Below are positions 1-7,422 of a stretch of DNA of 21,124 bases, in pieces (the first letter of the stretch is position 1; each line of letters opens with the position of its first letter). A program made the position numbers and the translations under genes. Source of the DNA: FEN-1322 sp041663425 (lineage in GTDB: Bacteria > Omnitrophota > Gorgyraeia > 2-01-FULL-45-10); the NCBI GenBank assembly GCA_041663425.1, contig JBAYMS010000027.1, forward strand, positions 1-21,124, written 5' to 3'. Below the pieces are notes generated by a model. It ran no database searches. It had not been told where the DNA came from and saw nothing but the letters and a program-made list of their open reading frames with translations.

Positions 1-2816
1 ACATCAACGCGGTCTTTGCCGCCGTTTGAAAGCCAGTCAACAACCTGTTTTACACCTTTGCCAAACTGGCCTATACTATACCCCTGAGCGTCGAGGCTAT
101 TTGCGATAGCTTCAAAAATACTCTGAAGCCGTGGATTTTTATTTTGTCCTATAATTTCTATAGATAGCCGTGGATCCTGATAGGTATCGCCATTAATGAT
201 ATCGATTGTATCTTTTGAATATCCGGTCTCTGAAAGTTTCTCGAGTATTTTCTGATAAACTGTTTCTCCGGTAAGATTGGATGGCAATTTTAACCGGGAG
301 AGCAGCTCACTCAACACTTGCGGTGATAGATTCCGTTCCGCTATCTTTGTCTGGGCGGATACGAAGTGCTCCAGGTCTACGCCCTCGAAACCTCCCTCTG
401 CGGTAATAGCATAAGAAACAGGGCTCTTTCTCACTATGTCTGCAGGCGGACCTTCTGCGGCAGGTTTTTCTTTTCCTTTCCTGAACCAGTCCATTATAGA
501 AGCGAAATCTCTTGAGCTTTCCCGCCTTTCTTCAGCGTCCATCTCCCATATCGGCTTCTCGGGTAATGTCATAGAGGCAAGCAGGTCTACGGCATCGCCC
601 GTTCGCCTATCTTCGGCTGCCTCGGCGATGGCATGATCGCCTGTTATTCCCGCAATAGCCTCGTGGACTATGAGGCTGGATACTTTTTGAGGGTCGTTTT
701 CAATTTTGGAATTTATGTGTATGCCCCGCCCTCCGGCATGAGCTTCAAGCGGAGCGTCGCCCACATTGACCAGATTTATCGCTACCCCGCCATTCTTTAC
801 CTGATTTGCTGCGAGGTATAACTTTTGGGCATTCTCATTGTTGAGCTTTGAAAGAGCGTCAGCTATTTCATTGATCTGCCGATAAGCGTCTTCCCGGATT
901 TTTTGATCGACCGCCTTATACATTCCCTGCTGCTGATACGCCTGCCTGATCGGAAGATCTACATTTCTCTGATGAACCCTTTTAAGGAGGCGGTTTAAAG
1001 ACATGTTCACAACTTTATCGCCTTCACCAAACGGCACAATTCTCCCATCGGCAAGAGTTACGTTGACCTTCCTTCCTTTTTCGACCTGTTCTTGTATGAA
1101 CACAGCGGCATCGAAAACGCTGACATTGGCTTTACCCCATACTTCGGGAGCGATCGCACTCAACATGCTGGCTATCTGGATTGACGATGCAGACGTTATT
1201 ATGGGAGTTAAGGTTTTAACAATCCCATTTTCTTTTCCAGCCAGAAGGGCAAAATAAGGGCACTGATAGCCTTCGCAGTTACTGAAAACAGGTATGATCG
1301 AAATGTAGGAAATGTTGCGCTGTTTAAATATCTCGCACAGGTTTTCAGTATGAAATCCTCCTGTGACTACAAGCGCTACATTGCGTCCTGGGTTGAACTT
1401 TATGTTTTTTAAGAATGCCGTATCTCGTTTAAACGAACATTCATAAAATTTTGTTATGCTTTCGCGGTAGCTATCCAGATTGACTATGCTGTCATCGAGT
1501 TTTGCGGTTATCTGATGAAGAGGAGCTTCTTTTTTTATGAACGAAACATAATTTAATATTTCAAAGGATCGATCATTTTCGGTGTAATATGTATAATCCT
1601 CCTTGGTCAGGGTGATGTTGAATATATTTTTAAGGATGGCAAGGTTTTTGGATAATTTATTTAAATCCCTTTGTTCATTATTCCGATACATCGCCTCTTT
1701 TATTTTGTCCTCCAGAGTTTCCAGCTCCGCCATTATGCTGGTCTTATTTATACTGTTATACATGGATATATATACGATGTATTTCTGGAGTTCGGGGTAA
1801 TTGCTTAAATCAATCCCTATGTAGTCGGATTTATTCGTGAGATAAGCGTAGAAGTCTTTCTGTGATATCTTCTCGGATTTAAACTCTACGGTTTTCAGGA
1901 CAAGCTCATCCAGCGATTTTTTAGATAGTTTCTTCTGGAGGCTGTCGATCAGTTCATCCCGCTGGTTATTGGCTTTTTCGAAGTCTACGTTCTCTTCTTC
2001 CGAGAGTGTCTGGCTTAGTAGGTAGATGTTGGTAGAGGCTTTAATGTCTATAAGTTTTTCTTTTGCCGTTTGGAGTAAATACGCAAGGTAATCTTTAAAT
2101 TCTATAGTGCCGTCTTTGTGCTGGGAATATTTAGTATCGAAATCAAACAGTTCTTTAGAGTAGATCTTTGATTTGAGGTTGTTCAGTATATTATTCAACG
2201 CGCCGATATGCCTATCGACCTCATCTTTGTTTTTAAGAGAATTCCGATAGATATTAAGATTATCGAGATAGAGGCTGGTGTCTTCTATCCCCCACAGCGC
2301 CGCATTTTCGGGATTATTTATAGCAAAATATTCTGCGCCGTTAACAAGTCCCTCCCTGACAAAGTAGTCGGCCGTTTTTTTGCGTATATCCTTATCGTAA
2401 ATGTCAGTAAATACCGACAGGTCGTACTCCTGGGCACCGCCCTCCAGATTAATATCGCGTATGCCATGTTCTTTACTCAGGTACTCGATGATCTCGGCGA
2501 TTTTTTTCTGCGCGGCGTAATTGCAGTGGGCGTCCTGGATATGGACGACTATTTTATCTGAGCCGGCTTTGAACGAATCCCTGATCTGTCCCAGATATTC
2601 TGGTAATTTAAATGTGTCTACGTTTAACTCTTTAATAACACCTGAGCCGTTGGTTCTGTTAGGGCCACCGCCAGGAAGCTCTAAAGATGTTCCGACGGCC
2701 CAGGCTGAGTCAAGTAAGAGTGTATTACATAAAAAAGCCACCAAGGTTACCAGGCATACCAGCACCTTGAATGGCTTTCTTTTTACGAGGACTCCATTAG
2801 ATCTGGCGGTTATCAT
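1..2816 (-). CDS. Large secreted multidomain protein of unknown function (3' end outside window)
   Basis: I translated this frame row by row: it is open from the ATG at 2816 to the left edge, giving 938 residues with no stop, so the protein is longer. A GGAG sits 7 nt before the ATG. Residues 1-40 form a Sec signal peptide: basic N-region, hydrophobic core, then AWA before V41. Residues about 88-490 carry spaced motifs resembling the ChaN/TraB/EreA (Tiki-like) superfamily: HIQDAH (92-97), LEGG with E125, and VVTGGFH ending at H489. A charged, helical, probably coiled-coil insert fills about 165-480. At 718-732 there is H-E-x8-H-x3-E. At 902-921 FEAIANSLDA is followed by IGQFGKGVKQ, which resembles a GHKL ATPase N-box and glycine-rich loop. 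The domain assignments are inference from motifs; the overall function is unknown. It lies beyond a terminator, so it is probably transcribed separately from the upstream operon. Confidence 0.85.
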   Translation of the reverse strand, partial: MITARSNGVLVKRKPFKVLVCLVTLVAFLCNTLLLDSAWAVGTSLELPGGGPNRTNGSGVIKELNVDTFKLPEYLGQIRDSFKAGSDKIVVHIQDAHCNYAAQKKIAEIIEYLSKEHGIRDINLEGGAQEYDLSVFTDIYDKDIRKKTADYFVREGLVNGAEYFAINNPENAALWGIEDTSLYLDNLNIYRNSLKNKDEVDRHIGALNNILNNLKSKIYSKELFDFDTKYSQHKDGTIEFKDYLAYLLQTAKEKLIDIKASTNIYLLSQTLSEEENVDFEKANNQRDELIDSLQKKLSKKSLDELVLKTVEFKSEKISQKDFYAYLTNKSDYIGIDLSNYPELQKYIVYISMYNSINKTSIMAELETLEDKIKEAMYRNNEQRDLNKLSKNLAILKNIFNITLTKEDYTYYTENDRSFEILNYVSFIKKEAPLHQITAKLDDSIVNLDSYRESITKFYECSFKRDTAFLKNIKFNPGRNVALVVTGGFHTENLCEIFKQRNISYISIIPVFSNCEGYQCPYFALLAGKENGIVKTLTPIITSASSIQIASMLSAIAPEVWGKANVSVFDAAVFIQEQVEKGRKVNVTLADGRIVPFGEGDKVVNMSLNRLLKRVHQRNVDLPIRQAYQQQGMYKAVDQKIREDAYRQINEIADALSKLNNENAQKLYLAANQVKNGGVAINLVNVGDAPLEAHAGGRGIHINSKIENDPQKVSSLIVHEAIAGITGDHAIAEAAEDRRTGDAVDLLASMTLPEKPIWEMDAEERRESSRDFASIMDWFRKGKEKPAAEGPPADIVRKSPVSYAITAEGGFEGVDLEHFVSAQTKIAERNLSPQVLSELLSRLKLPSNLTGETVYQKILEKLSETGYSKDTIDIINGDTYQDPRLSIEIIGQNKNPRLQSIFEAIANSLDAQGYSIGQFGKGVKQVVDWLSNGGKDRVD

Positions 2817-2860
2817 CTAATAGCTCCATTTGATCTTATTAAATCTGTAAACTAACAGGT

Positions 2861-2901
2861 GAAAAAAATACTTGTCTGGAAGCGCATGCTCTCCAGACAA
2901 G
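2861..2901 (-). terminator. Rho-independent terminator after the radical SAM operon
   Basis: Positions 2871-2880 and 2892-2901 form a perfect 10-bp inverted repeat (CTTGTCTGGA / TCCAGACAAG). The 11-nt loop can pair further through AGC/GCT. Read on the minus strand, the stem is followed directly by TATTTTTTTC, a seven-T tract. It lies 79 nt beyond the stop of the radical SAM gene and 45 nt before the start of the large secreted protein gene. The opposite strand has no comparable T tract, so it acts on the minus strand. Confidence 0.85.
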
Positions 2902-2918
2902 AAAACATATGTTAATCT

Positions 2919-2943
2919 ATTATAAGTATACCATCTAATTATA
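2919..2943 (-). promoter_or_regulatory. Candidate -10 elements upstream of the large secreted protein gene
   Basis: Two exact TATAAT hexamers occur on the minus strand, at 2943-2938 and 2924-2919, inside an AT-rich gap between the radical SAM gene and the terminator hairpin. No good TTGACA-like -35 lies 16-18 nt upstream of either. If either is used, the transcript would begin before the hairpin at 2861-2901, which would then lie in the 5' leader of the large gene. The AT-rich background makes chance hexamers likely. Confidence 0.25.
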
Positions 2944-2979
2944 AAACAGAAAGGTTAAAACGGCTTACTTTTTGAAACC

Positions 2980-4242
2980 TTAACGATTAGCCTTATGCGG
3001 ATTAAAATATCCCATTCGAAGGTTTGGAAAGTGTTTGGTGAGGTGGTAAATCTCCTGCCTTATTCCCATTGGCTCGATATTTTTAGTGTCATCGATCTTC
3101 AGGATCTTAAAATACAGCATAGGATCAAAATTCAGATTGCGCCATTGGATCATGCCGATCCCTGATGTTTCTATTAGCCTGATAAGTTCTGCGGCCTCGT
3201 CTCTAGAATCCGTAAATCCGGGCATCGTCAGATAATTTATTGAAGTAAAAACGTTTTTTTCTTTAGCGATCTTTGTTGATCTGATGACATCTTTAAACAA
3301 ATAGCCGCGGGGATTATAATAGCGTGAATAGTAGTTTTCCCTGGCGCTATTTAAACTTATGCGGATAGTGTCAAGACCGGCATCAATAAGTTTAGACACA
3401 GCTTCCGGCTTGCTTCCATTGGTGTTAAGGTTAATTGTTCCCCTGCCCGTTTTTCGGCGTATTATCTTTATGGAATCCTCTATTAATTTTGCCTGAAGGA
3501 GCGGCTCTCCTTCACACCCCTGTCCAAAACTTACGATCGGATTTTTTACATGTGCGATATGAAATATGGCTATCTCGGCTATTTCTTCTTTAGACGGGAC
3601 AAATTTTATCCTGGGCTGGCTGCAGCTTATTTTACTTTCCTGATATGAAATACATCCGGCGCATCCGGCGTTGCACGAAGGAGATGTAGGCAGCGGTGCC
3701 TCGTATCTTGATAGGAAGAAGTTTTGCGCATTAGGGCAGCCGTAAACTGTAGCACAGATCTCGAGATGTCTTATCAGCCGGTTTTTCGGGAAAAGCTTTT
3801 TAAATTTCAGGATATTCTTTTTGACCTGGAAAATGTTTATCAATGTTGTATCGTGCCGCTTATCTTTATCGACCTGCATGGCTGCGACATAGGTATTGCC
3901 TTTATAGCTTGCGCACGCACCATATGAAAATAACGGTAAGGGTTTTACCGTATTTTTTTCACTATAAGCGGTATTGTAGGTGAGCGTATGCCCTGCAGAC
4001 GCGAATGCGGCTACGGCAAAAGCGTCGTCTATGATCACGAAGCGATTAAGGACCCTGTCGTATCCTACGGGATTTCTGTCGGGCAATCTGAAAAGCTGGC
4101 TTCCCGCAGGGATCTTTAGCAGTTCTTCCGGTTTTAATCTGGAAAAGTTTCCCGCCTCCATTCCTGCGGGTTCGAGGAAAGGGTGTTCAAAAATTTTTCC
4201 TTTTGAGTCGGCAATTAAAAGCCGTAATGGATTATTTTCCAT
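2980..4242 (-). CDS. Radical SAM protein with a conserved N-terminal domain
   Basis: 420 residues from the ATG at 4242, which overlaps the end of the upstream ygiQ-type gene by 11 bp; an in-frame extension further upstream would lie inside that gene and is unlikely. The radical SAM cluster motif is C190-x3-C194-x2-C197. It is followed by GQGCEGEPL (240-248, the GGE-like SAM-binding strand), NLNTNG (271-276) and DTIRISLNS (291-299), the usual strands of the partial TIM barrel. About 185 residues precede the barrel and contain LPDRNPVGYD (53-62), typical of a widespread uncharacterised radical SAM family. Extra cysteines (110, 163, 169, 207, 243) could bind another cluster, but no clear motif is seen. 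The substrate is unknown. It is last in its operon, before the terminator. Confidence 0.85.
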   Translation of the reverse strand: MENNPLRLLIADSKGKIFEHPFLEPAGMEAGNFSRLKPEELLKIPAGSQLFRLPDRNPVGYDRVLNRFVIIDDAFAVAAFASAGHTLTYNTAYSEKNTVKPLPLFSYGACASYKGNTYVAAMQVDKDKRHDTTLINIFQVKKNILKFKKLFPKNRLIRHLEICATVYGCPNAQNFFLSRYEAPLPTSPSCNAGCAGCISYQESKISCSQPRIKFVPSKEEIAEIAIFHIAHVKNPIVSFGQGCEGEPLLQAKLIEDSIKIIRRKTGRGTINLNTNGSKPEAVSKLIDAGLDTIRISLNSARENYYSRYYNPRGYLFKDVIRSTKIAKEKNVFTSINYLTMPGFTDSRDEAAELIRLIETSGIGMIQWRNLNFDPMLYFKILKIDDTKNIEPMGIRQEIYHLTKHFPNLRMGYFNPHKANR

Positions 4243-6028
4243 AAGGCCGCCTAGTGCCAAAGAAAATATTTGCCAGGTCCATCCTGTCCATTTTTCGCAA
4301 GGCTTCGATAATATAGCGTTTATTGTCAGGATTATCATACTGTATAAGGGCTCTGTGAAGCTTTCGTTCGCGCAGGCCCTTTGCGACATATACGCTCTTA
4401 CCTGTCATCGGATCTTTCTCAGTGTAATACATGCTGCCGGACATAGTCATAGGCAGAGGTATGAAATCCTGGATTTGCTCAGGATGAATATGCCTCTTTG
4501 CCAGTTTTAGCGATAAACTTAAAGAGTCTTCGAGGGTGCAGCCCGGATGTCCGCTTATTATATAATTGACCAGAAATTGCCTCTTACCTGTTGCGTGATT
4601 TGCCATGTTGAATTTTGCTGTGAACTCTTCGTATGAATCAAATGACGGCTTGTTCATGAGTTTGAGTACGGCACTTTCTGTGTGTTCCGGAGCCACTTTT
4701 AAACGGCCGCTTATATGATATTTGCAAAGATCATATAGATATTCCTCGGCGTCTTTGTCGGCCAATAGGTCATATCTTAGTCCGCTGCCGATAAATATGT
4801 GTTTTACTTTCGGGATCTTTCGGATGCGTTCCCACATTCTAAGCGTATTTTTATAATCGGTTATTAGGTTTTTACATTTTGACGGCATCAGGCATTGTTT
4901 ACCCTTGCAAGCACCTTTCGAGCCCCACTCTTTACATGAAGAAAGAAACATATTTGCTGTTGGTCCGCCGATATCGGTGATCGTGCCGTTAAAATCGGAC
5001 CGCTCGGTCAGTTTGACCACCTCATTTATGATCGATGCCGGGCTTCGCGACTGGATGATTCTGCCCTGATGCAGATAAAGGGAGCAGAAATTACATGCAC
5101 CGAAACAGCCGCGATGAGATACTATGGAGAATTTTATTGTTTCGAAACCGGGGATGCCGCCTTCACTGCTGTATTTAGGGTGCGGTTGTCTTGTGTAATC
5201 CAAACTGTATACTCTGTTAAGTTCGCTTGTGGTAAGAGGCAGGGCGGGAGGAAATTCTATGGTGAATCTTTTTTCGCATTGCTGAGCTATTGTCCGCCCT
5301 CTCAGGGGATCCGCTTCCTCGTAAATCGTCCTGAACGCGGCGTTGAATTTGTCCTTGTCCTGCGAAACATCTTCAAAGGAAGGTATGGCTATATGCTCGC
5401 CGATTCCCTCAAGGTTTGAGCGCGCTATAACAGTCCCCTTAATATTACCGAGCTCTTTTACGGTTTCGCCGGATTTAAGACGGCGCGCGATCTCGACCGT
5501 CTGCTTCTCGCCCATTCCATATACCAATATGTCGGCTTTTGAGTCGAGGAGAATGGATTTTCGGACTTTATCCGACCAGTAATCGTAGTGAGCCAATCGA
5601 CGCAGGCTTGCTTCAATGCCCCCGATTACTACCGGCACTCCGGGAAACGCTTCCTTGATCCTGTTTGTGTATATTATTGTTGCCCTGTCCGGCCTTAAAC
5701 CTGTCTTACCGCCGGGCGAATATTCGTCTTCCCGTCTATGGTTTCTATTTGAAGTGTAGTTAGCAAGTAATGAATCGAGGTTGCCGGCAGTTACGCCGAA
5801 AAATAGCTTAGGCCTTCCTAAAGCTTTAAAATCTTTAGTGCTCGTCCACGAAGGCTGGGCTATGATACCGACCCTGAATCCTTCGCTTTCCAGCACCCGG
5901 CCTATGACCGCCGCACCATAAGATGGATGATCTACATACGCGTCGCCCGTTACTATGACTACGTCCAGCTCGGTCCAGCCGCGCGAACGGACATCATCCA
6001 GAGTTATTGGCAGGAATTGGTCATTCAT
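4232..6028 (-). CDS. ygiQ: YgiQ family radical SAM protein
   Basis: 598 residues from the ATG at 6028. This start overlaps the HAD gene's stop by 8 bp; the in-frame ATG at 6070 lies deeper in the HAD gene and is less likely. The N-terminal region (DVVIVTGDAYVDHPSYG, 22-38) and the GGIEASLRR segment near 136-144 are typical of the UPF0313/YgiQ family, which has a B12-binding-like N-terminal domain. The radical SAM cluster is C308-x3-C312-x2-C315 (CFGACNFC). A Cys-rich segment after the barrel (around residues 375-405, with several cysteines near GKQC and MPSKC) is also present. Length is near the family's usual 600-700 residues. The enzymatic reaction is not established for this family. It is translationally coupled to its neighbours. 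Confidence 0.93.
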   Translation of the reverse strand: MNDQFLPITLDDVRSRGWTELDVVIVTGDAYVDHPSYGAAVIGRVLESEGFRVGIIAQPSWTSTKDFKALGRPKLFFGVTAGNLDSLLANYTSNRNHRREDEYSPGGKTGLRPDRATIIYTNRIKEAFPGVPVVIGGIEASLRRLAHYDYWSDKVRKSILLDSKADILVYGMGEKQTVEIARRLKSGETVKELGNIKGTVIARSNLEGIGEHIAIPSFEDVSQDKDKFNAAFRTIYEEADPLRGRTIAQQCEKRFTIEFPPALPLTTSELNRVYSLDYTRQPHPKYSSEGGIPGFETIKFSIVSHRGCFGACNFCSLYLHQGRIIQSRSPASIINEVVKLTERSDFNGTITDIGGPTANMFLSSCKEWGSKGACKGKQCLMPSKCKNLITDYKNTLRMWERIRKIPKVKHIFIGSGLRYDLLADKDAEEYLYDLCKYHISGRLKVAPEHTESAVLKLMNKPSFDSYEEFTAKFNMANHATGKRQFLVNYIISGHPGCTLEDSLSLSLKLAKRHIHPEQIQDFIPLPMTMSGSMYYTEKDPMTGKSVYVAKGLRERKLHRALIQYDNPDNKRYIIEALRKMDRMDLANIFFGTRRPYGK

Positions 6029-6671
6029 TGGATACCGCTGCGACCTTTCTGAAAAGTTCGTTGAAGTCACGGCTTTTGCAATTGTAATCGGAAATCTTTG
6101 AAAGCTCTTTTGATGTTGAGTTTAATGCCATAGAATAACCGCATTCTTTTGCCAGCGGAATATCGCCTTCGCTATCGCCGACGCATATAACCTCGTGGGG
6201 TTTTACGTTAAAGCGTCTGAATATTGTTTTTAGCGTCTTATGTTTCGCGCCATGCGCTATTTTGATTATGACGCCGCCCGTCAGGCGTCCATTGCGTGAT
6301 ACCAGCCGGTTTGATATCGTATAATCAAATTTAAGCTCTTTGAGTATGCGGTCCGGCATAAATTGCAGCCCTGTTGAAACAGCTGCAAGCTTAAAGCCCA
6401 TCTTTTTTAATTTTTTTATAACGGGAACGGCGTTCTTTGAATAAAGAACACTTTTAAATATCTTTCGGATTTTTCGTTCGGACATCCCTCGCCAATGAGC
6501 TGCATCGAGTTCGCAGAATTTGCGGTAGCTGATCTTACCCGCAAAGAATTGTTCCTGGTAACAGAATGCGCGCTTGTGCCACAAGCCCAGCTTCTCATGT
6601 ATATACCGCCATGAGCTTATGTGGCGTGTGATCGTTCCGTCGATATCAAATATGATAAGCTTGTAGTTCAT
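6021..6671 (-). CDS. HAD-superfamily hydrolase, phosphoserine-phosphatase-like (HAD-IB)
   Basis: 216 residues. HAD motif I is FDIDGT with D9 (nucleophile) and D11. Motif II is VSTG (T100) and motif IV is GDSEGD with D166 and D170; a lysine around 142-148 supplies motif III. The helical cap lies between motifs I and II (about 20-85), as in the C1-cap SerB-like phosphatases. The start ATG overlaps the TGA of the preceding PPC gene (ATGA), so translation is coupled. The specific substrate cannot be told from sequence. Phosphoserine phosphatase itself is possible, but the neighbourhood gives no serine-biosynthesis support, so I keep the family name. Confidence 0.88.
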   Translation of the reverse strand: MNYKLIIFDIDGTITRHISSWRYIHEKLGLWHKRAFCYQEQFFAGKISYRKFCELDAAHWRGMSERKIRKIFKSVLYSKNAVPVIKKLKKMGFKLAAVSTGLQFMPDRILKELKFDYTISNRLVSRNGRLTGGVIIKIAHGAKHKTLKTIFRRFNVKPHEVICVGDSEGDIPLAKECGYSMALNSTSKELSKISDYNCKSRDFNELFRKVAAVSNE

Positions 6672-7108
6672 TGCAATATTCTTAAAAGGTTCAGGCCTGT
6701 TTTCGGGTCTATGGCTTTTGTTGCTTTCACACCTTTAAGCTCAAAGACCACAGCTTCCATTACCAGGAATATTTTTGATTTTTTCCTTACGCATCCAGTA
6801 AGCGTCCTTAATTTTTTGCCCATTGTTGCATGGACATGTATCTGCGGACCTGATTTGTTTGTGAATATGCTGCCGATCCCCATAACCTCCCAGGCATCCT
6901 TAAAACTTACCCAGTTGGGCTCAGGCGGTATGACCGGCTTTTTAGGTCCCGTAACGAGGTCGCCCTTTTTGAGTGCTCCCAGAAAAATAAGGGTTGCAGC
7001 GCCTATCTTCTCTTTTTTTGCGAACCTTTCGAGTTCGTCGACAAGGATGTCGTCATCTTTAAATTTAAGTAAAAATATCCTACCTATCTTTCCTTTGGTG
7101 TATTCCAT
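6668..7108 (-). CDS. PPC domain (DUF296) protein
   Basis: 146 residues forming a single PPC (plants and prokaryotes conserved) domain, with no AT-hook and no signal peptide. The signature GPQIHVHATMG (87-97) contains the paired histidines H91 and H93, which in bacterial PPC structures contribute to a metal-binding site in a trimer. WEVMGIGSIF (73-82) matches the strand before it. The start is supported by AAGGAG 8 nt upstream of the ATG. It begins 43 nt after atpC, so it may be read through from the ATP synthase operon, and it overlaps the HAD gene by 4 bp. Some bacterial PPC proteins are named as DNA-binding by homology to plant AHL proteins; that role is not shown here. Confidence 0.85.
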   Translation of the reverse strand: MEYTKGKIGRIFLLKFKDDDILVDELERFAKKEKIGAATLIFLGALKKGDLVTGPKKPVIPPEPNWVSFKDAWEVMGIGSIFTNKSGPQIHVHATMGKKLRTLTGCVRKKSKIFLVMEAVVFELKGVKATKAIDPKTGLNLLRILQ

Positions 7109-7151
7109 GCAATTCTCCTTTTGATATTATGCGGGTTAAATATTTATACAA

Positions 7152-7421
7152 TTATGACGGGAGCTCGACGGAGTCGAGTATCAGAGTGGCCTTGTTTTCG
7201 GAAAATTCAAGAAATCCGTTCGTTTTGAGCTCGAAGGTAGACGGTGCGTTTTCGCCTGTGCGCAATGTTATGATGCCCGGTTTTAATCGTGCGATTATGG
7301 GGGCGTGATGCGCCAATACGCCCAGATAACCTAGTTGTGCCGGAACTACCAGAGACACAACATCCTGATCAAAAACGATCTTCCCTGGAACTGCTATGCT
7401 CAAATGGAATGGAACGGCCAT
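7152..7421 (-). CDS. atpC: F-type ATP synthase epsilon subunit, short form lacking the C-terminal domain
   Basis: 89 residues; the family is usually about 130-140. The N-terminal beta-sandwich is complete: PGKIVFDQDVVSLVVPAQLGY (12-32), LGVLAHHAPIIARLKPG (33-49) and a closing strand near ENKATLILD. The protein stops where the two-helix C-terminal domain should begin. The stop is a clean TAA, and nothing in the following 43 nt or in the next gene encodes the missing helices. It starts 1 nt after the atpD stop. The subunit sits on the central stalk and couples rotation between gamma and the c-ring; the missing domain is the one that inhibits ATP hydrolysis in E. coli and Bacillus PS3. Confidence 0.93.
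   Translation of the reverse strand: MAVPFHLSIAVPGKIVFDQDVVSLVVPAQLGYLGVLAHHAPIIARLKPGIITLRTGENAPSTFELKTNGFLEFSENKATLILDSVELPS
7164..7178 (-). other. Small inverted repeat at the 3' end of atpC
   Basis: CTCGAC (7164-7169) and GTCGAG (7173-7178) are perfectly complementary around a 3-nt spacer, giving a 6-bp stem within the last codons of atpC. No T tract follows on the minus strand, so it is not a convincing terminator. It could protect or process the atp mRNA end, or be chance. Confidence 0.3.
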
Positions 7422-7422
7422 T

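Noticed and set aside
436..2820. Several plus-strand open frames across 436-2820
   Set aside because: They are antisense to one continuous minus-strand frame with a signal peptide and recognisable motifs; none resembles a protein family.
4242..4389. Upstream ATG extending the radical SAM protein by 49 residues
   Set aside because: The extension lies within the ygiQ-type coding region in another frame and the added residues do not match the family; the ATG at 4242 fits an overlapping start.
7164..7178. Terminator ending the atp operon
   Set aside because: The stem is only 6 bp, lies inside atpC, and no T tract follows.
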